From the NCBI GenBank assembly GCA_030272155.1, contig CP126191.1, positions 186,001 through 250,000 of the forward strand: DNA of 64,000 nt, in the 5' to 3' direction. This DNA is from Tetradesmus obliquus (Eukaryota > Chlorophyta > Chlorophyceae > Sphaeropleales > Scenedesmaceae). Under the pieces are notes generated by a model, which ran no database searches, was not told the DNA's origin, and saw nothing but the letters and a program-made list of their open reading frames with translations. A program made the translations under genes and the position numbers. This document shows, in pieces, positions 56,790 through 64,000 of this stretch. How positions within the stretch are numbered: the stretch's first letter is position 1; every line of letters starts with the position of its first letter.

Positions 56790-57934
56790 AGAAGGTCAGG
56801 CAGCTGTATGATGTACAGAAGCACACTGATGTTGCAGTGATGCAGCGCATAAAACATGGCAGATACAGACGCGGATGTGACACCTACAAACAACATTGTT
56901 GTGAGTGCTGCTGTGTTTGTTGGTGCTGCTATTCCAGCAGTGATTCTTGCATGTCCATGGCAGTTCAGCCTATATGGAGGCTCCACATCATTCAGAATGT
57001 CACCATCATGTGTGATTGCAGCCGAGTATGTGACGCTGTGTGAACTGCTCATCGCAGGCCTGTGCAACCCCTTCAGAGCAAGTTGCATGGCAGCTGCGCA
57101 ACAGAACAAAGCGGTGCTGCCGTACTCACGGTGGCATTAGTTCCGATTTCCAGCACGCGTCCTGTGAAGACAGCACTGCAAGCGGACAGGCAGAAAGCAG
57201 GCGAGGTTGGTGATCACTATGCCTTGAATCTGGCAGCATCGAAGTTTGACTTGCAGTCGCCGCACTTGATGGGCGACGGCGCTGTTTGTGTTGGTGTGGT
57301 TCATGCTCTGGTGGTGTGCACTGCAAAGACGTGCAGTCAATGCTCAAACCTCAGGCTACAAGTCAAATATGCGCTACCACTTGCTGTAGGTAATACGTGT
57401 AGAAGGGAAATGCCATGCTGCAGCTGGACTCACACAGTGGTGGCAAAGGTGGCAGGGTCAGGCTGGTTGCGGTGGTAGGTGTCAACCACCAGCAAGGCCT
57501 TGATACGGTAGAGGCACAGGTTCTTGCCACACTTGACCTGCAGCAGCAGCCAGCAAGACGTGCCTTGTCGTGATCAGCTGCTCCGAGTGACAGATGTGGC
57601 GCTGCAGATCTGTTGGTGGGATTTGCTAAATATTTGCTGGACACTTTTCACCGTAGAAAGAAGGAATTTTTTCCTTTACAACAACGTACTTTCAATTCTA
57701 AACACACCATTCTCTGTGGCTCGCGCATCGCATGTCAGCCTGACACCGCTGATCTACACATCCGCCCTGCCAATAGACACGCACCGGGCGGTAGCGCTTG
57801 CTGGCGCTATCGAACGACGAAACCCTGTCTGTGATCTTCTGGTCTCCGCCCTTGTGAGCCGGGATCACTTCCTGCGCCACGACTGCTGTGCAAAGCACAG
57901 CTGCTGCAAGGATTGCAAGCACGTAGCGGGCCAT
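56433..57934 (-). CDS. Secreted dirigent / allene-oxide-cyclase-like barrel protein (4 exons, 201 aa)
   Basis: Exons: 57785-57934, 57434-57537, 57130-57175, 56433-56738; sum 606 nt. A signal peptide is clear (MARYVLAILAAAVLCTAVVA, residues 1-20). The mature protein is predicted to be mostly beta strand, with GTFEVSGIATTQ and the glycine motif GGTGQFLGAYGSF near residue 165, which is the signature shared by dirigent proteins and allene oxide cyclases. Two Cys residues (VKCGKNLCLY) could form a disulfide. In land plants such proteins guide stereoselective coupling or cyclisation; in this alga the substrate is unknown. Length is normal for the family. A (CTG)n tract on the transcript strand ends in the acceptor of the last exon. 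Confidence 0.75.
56739..56788 (+). repeat. (CAG)n microsatellite before the last exon of the dirigent-like gene
   Basis: About 16 CAG units ending at the acceptor of the exon starting at 56738; CTG on the transcript strand. Confidence 0.92.
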
Positions 57935-59731
57935 TGCGTTCCTTGAAATAGTATTAAACCGTAAATGTTTGTGTTACTGCAGTACCTGAGTCACCTTGGG
58001 CTTTATATAGCAGTGATGGCTGAAGTGGAACCGGCAACGACAGCAAGAGTGTCACCGCCTGCACCTATTTGATGTTGCGTGCGGAAAGTGTCAGGCGAGC
58101 CTTACCTCCCTGAGCAGTTGCTCATTTTTGTAGCGTAAAATGTTAAGAGTCTTTTAAGCCTCAATGCAAGGCGTAAAGTTCACAAACGTCAACGTGGCAC
58201 AGTATCAAATCAGATTGTTAAATGATTGACCCGGAGTGCACGTGCGCGTGTATGCAGCGCCCAGGAGACGGCCTTTGACAATGGGCGTCGGACAAAAAAC
58301 AAGTAGTTCGATTGTGCAACAAATGCCGCTGCACACAGTTGTGCCACGGTCGCCACGCCTCACATGGACAGACAGGAGCTCAGCTCTGAAAATCTCAGAC
58401 GTTTTGCAGCTGTTGGAGTTCTGAAGCTGGAATCAATGTTGAAAAACTGATTACAATTGAGCATACCCATGCCAGCTACACAGGCAATTCAAAAGCCGCG
58501 TGAATGCGTTTTAAAAGTTTCAGATAAACATGCCCGCCTCTGTCGGCCTGCCAGCCTTGATATAAAGCTGTGGTACAACACAGCATGGCCCACCCGAAGC
58601 TGATCTGTTGCCATTAGATCATGTGAAGTGGCACACAGACTGCAGCACAGGTAATCAGAAGTACGCGCATGTAAACTTCATCCGCGCAGGTAGGACTGCT
58701 GTGCATGCAAAGCACCATCACCTGCGCAGAGCTGATCGGCAGATGCGCAGCTTGCCACTAATCCGTGGCAGCAGCCCACGTGTCAACTTGCTCCAATCAC
58801 CAAACAAGCTGAACAACAAGCGGTGCAGATCAGCAAACAGAGAAGCCTGAAATTGTCTTCACAGCAGTACCAATCCCAGCCTGGCAGCGGAGCTGATGCC
58901 ACCATGCATTCTGCGTATGATCACCATTGGTCCCTTCCACATGTCAACAACAATAGTAAACATGGCGTGGATGGAAGCAGCAGCATTGCGCTGTGCCGAG
59001 CAGTATGCGGCGTACACAACAGCGCTGCCCAGGTCAACAAGGTGCACTTCTAAGTGGGCACATCCCCCCACTTAACAAGTCCAATGAGCTCCACAAACAG
59101 CACATGTCAATCGTCCGATGTTCACAACGTATGTGCTGCAGCTAAGCAGCACACGTCACATCAAAGACTCGCTGTGCTCTGCGTCGTGTGCACACAATGC
59201 ACCCCAGAAGTCACCCAGCCACTATTTTTCACCTCGCGCCCCATGCGCCGTATTGTGCAGCCTGCTTTTCATCGCAATTCCATCCCCCAAACAAGTTGCA
59301 CACCAGATGGTGCTATGCATCAATGCATGCTCATGCAGTAGTGTTGTTTCACCTGCTGCTGTGAGCAGTGCTGCTGCTGCCCGCCACCTAGCCAAGCTTG
59401 TGCCAGCCTGCAGCACTGACCACAGCACAACAAGCAAAATAAGCAGAGCCAACCTCACCATCCCCCCCCCCCCCCCCAACACTGTTGATCAGACCTCCCG
59501 CTGCGCTGCTGCAACTTTCATGCAGAACAACACGCCATACGGCTCCCATTGCAACTGCACAATGACGCAGTGCTGCTGCTGCTGTGCAAGCTGGGCCTGC
59601 AGTCCATTCACCACCATCCCTCGCTGGCAGCACCCTGCCGCTAACAGCCAGGCTGCACGCGTGCATCTTGTGCACTTGCACGTGTGCACTTGCCCGTGCG
59701 CACTTGCATGTGCGCAGAAAACAGTTACCGC
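57935..59731. other. 1.8-kb spacer between the dirigent-like and L18a-like B genes
   Basis: No supportable gene. It contains the dirigent-like promoter and the 3' UTR of the L18a-like gene, and a poly-C tract. Confidence 0.4.
59462..59478 (+). repeat. Poly-C homopolymer
   Basis: An uninterrupted run of about 17 C residues, G on the transcript strand, in the 3' flank of the L18a-like B gene. Homopolymers of this length are rare in the rest of the window. Confidence 0.9.
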
Positions 59732-61138
59732 TCAGCCCCACTGGTTGTATGTGGAGTGGTGCATGGGCACGCGCCTGTTGCGTGTCTGCGTCACAGACAG
59801 CGCGATAGCCAGCACCAAGATGATCAGGAAAGCCACTGCGCTGGCCATGCCGGCCAGCCTGTCGTTGCGCTTGCGCGTGCACAGCGGCACCAGCATGGCA
59901 GCCAGCCAGCAGGGCGTGAACAGGAAGCCCAGCTGTTGTGTGTTTGGTTTGCAGGACACGGCACGGCAGGCACAGCAGGCGGCACAGAGCAGGGCAGGGC
60001 GGCGGCGGTGTGAGCACTGCAATTTGAAAGTGCGCAATGACATGGAAATCTCTAGGCGAAGGGAGGCTGGCTAGTAGATCAGAAAGCCAAGGATACATCT
60101 GGCCGCAGGCCCTGTCCCAGAAGCACACAGCAGCAATCACAACTACAAATGCAACGGCAAACAAGAAGCTGAGCAACACCTCTATGTCTCTGCAGTCACG
60201 GCCGCTCACCCCAAACAGCACCCAGCCGATGCTGCAGGCGCACTTCTCCTGCCCCTGGGGGCCCGGCCCAGACACCACCGCCATACCACCAGGCGCACCA
60301 CCAGCCCCCACAGGGTACCCAGCCGCAGGCGCATACTGCTGGCCCTGGTGCTGCTGCTGCTGGTGGTGGTGGTGTGCGCCTCCGTGGCTTGGGCCGGGCC
60401 CTGGCGCAATGTAACCCACAGCTGCAGGGTCATACTGCTGCTGCATCTGGTCTGGCTTCATTGGGGGTGAGCCATCAGCAAATCCAGGTGGGGCGCCAGC
60501 TGGCATGGCTGGGTAGCCTGCAGGAGCCTGGGCAAAGTGGCCGGCAGGGGGCCCTTGCTGCTGCTGCTGCTGCTGAGGGGGGTAGGGGTAGGGGCCTGGT
60601 GCTGCGCCGGGCTGTGGCTGGGGAGGGTAGGGGTAGCCGGCTGGGGGCGGGCCGCCTGCAGGACAGCAGCAGGGTGGTGGGAGTGTGAGTGAGGGGTGGC
60701 GAGGAATGCAGGTGTGCTGTGACGGTTGCAGATGACCAGGCCAGTTGTCTGAAGCTGGTTGGTTAGCGACAAATGGAACTGCAATGAGGCAGTGCCTGCG
60801 ATGCGCACGCATGCAAATGCCAAAGAGGCAGCAGCAGCAGGCAGAGCACACTGCCACAGTTTGAGCAGGTGCCATTGCTGTGGCGTGGCCAGTACCCCTG
60901 CTCTGCAGACTGTATACCCGCAAGTCCAACCACTGATATGGGGCAAGATCGCAGAGGCTGAGGAGCCTACTGGTCCCCCTCCTCCCTCCGGGTGTGCCCC
61001 GACAGCAGAGCCACAGCTGTGCTGCTAGGCACCTCTGGACCAGCAGATATCCATGCCTTGCAGACCACCCGCTTGCTGGCTCACTGCAGCCAGCCACTCA
61101 CCAGCACCCTGAGGAGGGAAGCCATCAGGTTGACCCAT
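59732..61138 (-). CDS. Pro-rich L18a-like small membrane protein B (3 exons, 227 aa)
   Basis: Exons: 61102-61138, 60210-60655, 59732-59932; sum 684 nt. A short first exon encodes MGQPDGFPPQGA. The second is Pro/Tyr/Gly/Gln-rich with a His patch (GGAHHHHQQQQHQ) and ends KCACSIGWVLFG. The third starts LGFLFTPCWLAAMLVPLC, continues TRKRNDRLAGMAS and a second hydrophobic helix FLIILVLAIALSV. The intron directly after WVLFG is phase 0 and identical in position to that of the gene at 54074-55093, so the two are paralogs. Both look like small two-helix membrane proteins with a flexible Pro-rich cytosolic region. Function is not known. Confidence 0.78.
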
Positions 61139-61726
61139 GTTGAGCAGACGCGCTGCTGATGAGAGTAAGTGCTGGGTGATGTCACCAGACTGCGGGCTGC
61201 AAGTCAGCAGAAGCCGTTGGCAGCAGCACGGAGGTCAAGTGAGGCTGCCACGCCGCGAAGACAATAATTATCTTGAGTAAATCTGTTGTAGGCTGAAATG
61301 CGAGCGCAAGCTGCCTTGTTCACCGAGACAACGAAGTTCCGAGCAGGTTGCCACCAGCAAGCAACGCAAGGCGCAGTACATGGTGCATGCAGAGAAAACC
61401 TACGTAATGTCGCGCTGATGTACATTTCAGCGTACGTGACCTGCTCCTGCTGCTCACCAAAGTGCTTGCAACGGTTGCTTGGGATAACGCTGGAAGAAGC
61501 ACCGTGATCGGAGTGATCAAGTGTTTCAAGAGTATTCACTAAAGGCCTGCAACACTCGGACGTCGCTCTCGCAGGCCTGTTTAGTTGCGTGACAGCATAA
61601 GTGTGACCAGGAGTGACTGTCAGGCATTTGCAGTGCACTGCAGACTGCAGCCTCTAAGGCCTGCTGGCCTTCCAAGCTGTGGGTCAAACGAGTTCCTTGT
61701 GTTCATCTTAGGCACGGCATTGCACT
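61139..61726. promoter_or_regulatory. Divergent spacer before the ITPK-like gene
   Basis: 588 bp between the minus-strand L18a-like B start and the plus-strand kinase start. It probably holds both promoters; no gene is supported. Confidence 0.4.
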
Positions 61727-62215
61727 ATGCGGGTGGGGTTCATCCTGCTTGACAAGAAGGTACGTACTCAGAAGCACTGACGGACGCTGTCTGTTGTCTT
61801 GCAGGCCTTGCAACAGACCTGCCATCCTTGTTAGCTCTTCACTACTACTTGACAGCAAAAGTTTCTTCAGTTAATGAAGCTCTTTCTTTCATCAGGCCTG
61901 CAAGCAGCAACCGATGTTAGGATTTATGAACAACAGCATGCAGTGCTGCTGTCAGTCACCGCCTGACACGGAACGCCGCCCCGCTGTATGCCTGCAGCGG
62001 CCGAGGGTGCTCACGCCTGCGCTGTCAGCAGCAGCGGAGCGCCACGGCTTCAGCCTGCTGGCCCTGGACCCTGCTGCTGACCCGCAGCAGTGGGCAGCGC
62101 AGGGCGTGGATGTGATCGTGCACAAGGTGCCTGAGGACCATGGTGAGTGCCCGGAAGAGTGCCGAGCCAGCTGCAGCAGCAAGCTGTTACTTGCAGGAAA
62201 CTACCAGCAGAAGCT

Positions 62216-62253
<38 letters not shown>

Positions 62254-63277
62254 CACAAGGTGCCTGAGGATCATGGTGAGTTTGTCCATCATGACGCATG
62301 ATGCTTCGTCAGGTTGTCTGTCCTTTTTATCCAAAGAACCTGTGATTGGCTCCCTACACGGGCAAGGTTACCTGTGTATCTTCCAAGTTGCGAGTGCCTG
62401 GCAGACTGCTAAGCCAGCTGCAGCAGGGGAGGCGCTATCGCTTGCAGGAAACGACCAGCAGCAGCTGAGCAGCAGCAGCAACAGCACACCTGACAACCAG
62501 ACGTATTGACAATGATACAAGTAATGAGTATCGCTCGGCCGTGGCCGTGCCTGCATGCTGCAGGCCTTGATGCGCGGCTGGTGGCGCTGCAGGCAGCACA
62601 GCCGCAGCTGCTGCTGCTGGACCCTCCTGCAGCAGTGCGGGCGCTGCAGCACCGGGAGGCCATGCTGGCACCACTGGCGGGGCAGCCGCTGCTGCTGCGC
62701 CAGGTGGGTGGCTGTGGATGTGGCGTGGATGTGGCGCGCCTCTGCAGCGTCTGATGCTTGCTGGCGCTAGGCTGCAAGCCTTACGGCACATGCGTACAGA
62801 GGAGTTGCATTTGGATGCATGCAAGCAGGACTAACATGTGTACAGTGTGTTTGTGCCTGGCAGCCCTGCTTGATTGACAGCTGCATGCTTGTATCTCCAG
62901 CATTCGCTGTCCTGCAAGTGAAGCTGCAGCACCGGGAGGCCATGCTGGCGCCACTGGCGGGGCAGCCGCTGCTGCTGTGCTAGGTGGGGTGCTCCTGCAG
63001 AGCTTGATGTTTGAGCAGAGCAGCACATGCTACACGGGGTATGTTTGCTATCATCTCATGGGGAGATGTCAGTCCTGTGGAGGGCAGTACTGGCTGCCAC
63101 CTGCATGCTACTTGACCAGGTGTTCTCTGTAGATGCAAGTGCACGATGCTGCAGCAGCTGGGCAAAGGCAATTTTCCCAAAAGAAGAACACTGCTGAACA
63201 TGCTGCACTGGTGCTGCTGCTGCTGCTGCTGCTGCTGTTTGGCCTCTACAGTCAGCGAGCTCAGCAAATGCTTGCAG

Positions 63278-63327
<50 letters not shown>

Positions 63328-63493
63328 TTGAGAGCTGCATCATCTCAGTGCCGGCCCAGGTCACGCTGCTACCAGGCAGCACTGCCCGGCAGGCGGCCGC
63401 GCAGCTGGCAGCAGCAGGCATCGGGCTGCCGGCACTGCTCAAGCCCCTCAGCAGCATGCCCAGCGATGCAGCTGCTGTAGGTTCCGCTGCTGC

Positions 63494-63524
<31 letters not shown>

Positions 63525-63560
63525 TGCCGTTGCAGTGCTGACAGCCAGGTGCCTAATGCC

Positions 63561-63603
<43 letters not shown>

Positions 63604-63746
63604 AGGCAGCTGTCGCTGATGGCCATGCGCTGGGTGTGCTGTTGGAGGAGAGTGGGCTGCAGCAGCTGTTAGATGGAGCGGTGCCTGAGCTGGCGCCGCC
63701 TGTGGTGGTGCAGCAGTTTGTGCCGCATGGTGAAGCCCTGTACAAG
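61727..63746 (+). CDS. Inositol tetrakisphosphate 1-kinase-like protein, 3' end missing (4 exons seen)
   Basis: Exons: 61727-61759, 61998-62142, 62564-62703, about 63327-63746; the frame is continuous. Family features are MRVGFILLDKK at the start (the beta strand of the N-domain), VDVIVHKVPEDHG, LLLLDPPAAVRALQHREAML (the position that binds inositol phosphate and starts the ATP-grasp part), GIGLPALLKPL with the ATP-contacting Lys, GHALGVLLEESGL, and VVVQQFVPHGEALYKV. ITPK enzymes phosphorylate inositol phosphates on the route to phytate and pyrophosphate forms. An Ala-rich insert of about 45 residues (GCT/GCA repeats) interrupts the ATP-grasp domain. The acceptor of exon 4 lies in a CAG run and its exact place is uncertain. 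The remaining exons lie beyond 64000. Confidence 0.72.
62253..62280 (+). repeat. Copy of ITPK exon 2 donor edge
   Basis: GCACAAGGTGCCTGAGGATC followed by ATG/GTGAGT matches the real exon end at 62120-62147 with one substitution, and lies about 133 bp downstream in the intron. Confidence 0.9.
62922..62990 (+). repeat. Copy of ITPK exon 3 donor edge
   Basis: About 65 bp match the real exon end at 62642-62708 (GCTGCAGCACCGGGAGGCCA and onward), including the GGTGGG donor. In the copy the last codon before the donor is TAG instead of CAG. Offset 280 bp downstream. Confidence 0.93.
63278..63326 (+). repeat. (CAG)n at the start of ITPK exon 4
   Basis: About 16 CAG units on the transcript strand, the opposite orientation to the CTG tracts before most other acceptors. 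Because every unit offers an AG, the true acceptor cannot be fixed from sequence. Confidence 0.85.
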
Positions 63747-64000
63747 GTGCGCCAGCTGGCTGCACATGTCAGGCGGTCAGGGTCAGCGTGCTCGTCAGCC
63801 TGACTAAGACTTTTGCACTCGTTGGTGCACGAATGCGCACTTCATGTGTGCTTGTAGAAAAGCTATGCGCTGCACTTGTACATGCATTAGACACCTGCTG
63901 CACGAGCATCAATAGCAGGCACAATGCAAATTAGCAGTCAACTGGTGTCACGATGTCAGGTTGAGCTTGCTCTGTCCTGCAAACCTTGCCGATGCTCCCC
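63747..64000 (+). other. Start of an ITPK intron, to the right edge
   Basis: After the GTGCGC donor at 63747 no further exon could be recognised before the window ends. Confidence 0.4.

Noticed and set aside
59462..59478. Poly-C tract as a possible telomere-like or regulatory G-quadruplex
   Set aside because: A single homopolymer without the spaced G-runs of a quadruplex or any telomeric unit; kept only as a simple repeat.

Overview
This is nuclear DNA of a green alga, most likely a chlorophyte of the Scenedesmus/Tetradesmus type (the genus is inference). Every recognisable gene is split into many short exons with GTGAG, GTGCG or GTGGG donors and TGCAG acceptors. CAG/CTG tracts are everywhere. 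The products include a PsbP-family thylakoid lumen protein and a plant-type NNRE-PNPO fusion. No bacterial operon structure, rRNA, tRNA, CRISPR array or intact transposon was seen.

Fifteen genes were rebuilt exon by exon. In all fourteen complete models the summed exon length is divisible by three and the reading frame is continuous across all splice junctions. From left to right: (1) SGNH/GDSL esterase, minus, 647-5408; (2) membrane-associated U-box protein, minus, 6421-10637; (3) HMG-CoA synthase, minus, 11095-14509; (4) PsbP-domain lumen protein, plus, 14872-16709; (5) TPT/nucleotide-sugar transporter, plus, 17395-20493; (6) secreted subtilase, minus, 23667-31181; (7) NAD(P)HX epimerase-pyridoxamine phosphate oxidase fusion, minus, 32105-37208; (8) LRR plus alpha/beta-hydrolase protein, minus, 38032-42264; (9) ankyrin-like tail-anchored protein, minus, 42613-44796; (10) Ala/Ser-rich membrane-anchored coiled-coil protein, plus, 45318-49515; (11) secreted Cys-rich modular protein, plus, 50848-52611; (12) and (13) two L18a-like Pro-rich membrane proteins, minus, 54074-55093 and 59732-61138; (14) secreted dirigent/AOC-like barrel protein, minus, 56433-57934; (15) inositol tetrakisphosphate 1-kinase-like gene, plus, from 61727 and running off the right edge.

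The most unusual signal is structural. At least nine of the fifteen genes carry degenerate tandem copies of an exon edge. In eight of these the copy lies in the adjacent intron and usually keeps its splice site; in the ninth (gene 8) the 3' end of the terminal exon, stop codon included, is copied downstream. Donor-side copies lie downstream of the real exon and acceptor-side copies lie upstream of it. A second pattern is that (CTG)n on the transcript strand sits directly before many 3' splice sites, so the orientation of the microsatellite follows the direction of transcription.

The genes do not form one pathway. Genes 3 and 4 are divergent across 362 bp, and genes 9 and 10 across about 520 bp, so each pair may share a promoter region. 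An intact HMG-CoA synthase is notable because chlorophytes are generally reported to have lost the mevalonate pathway.
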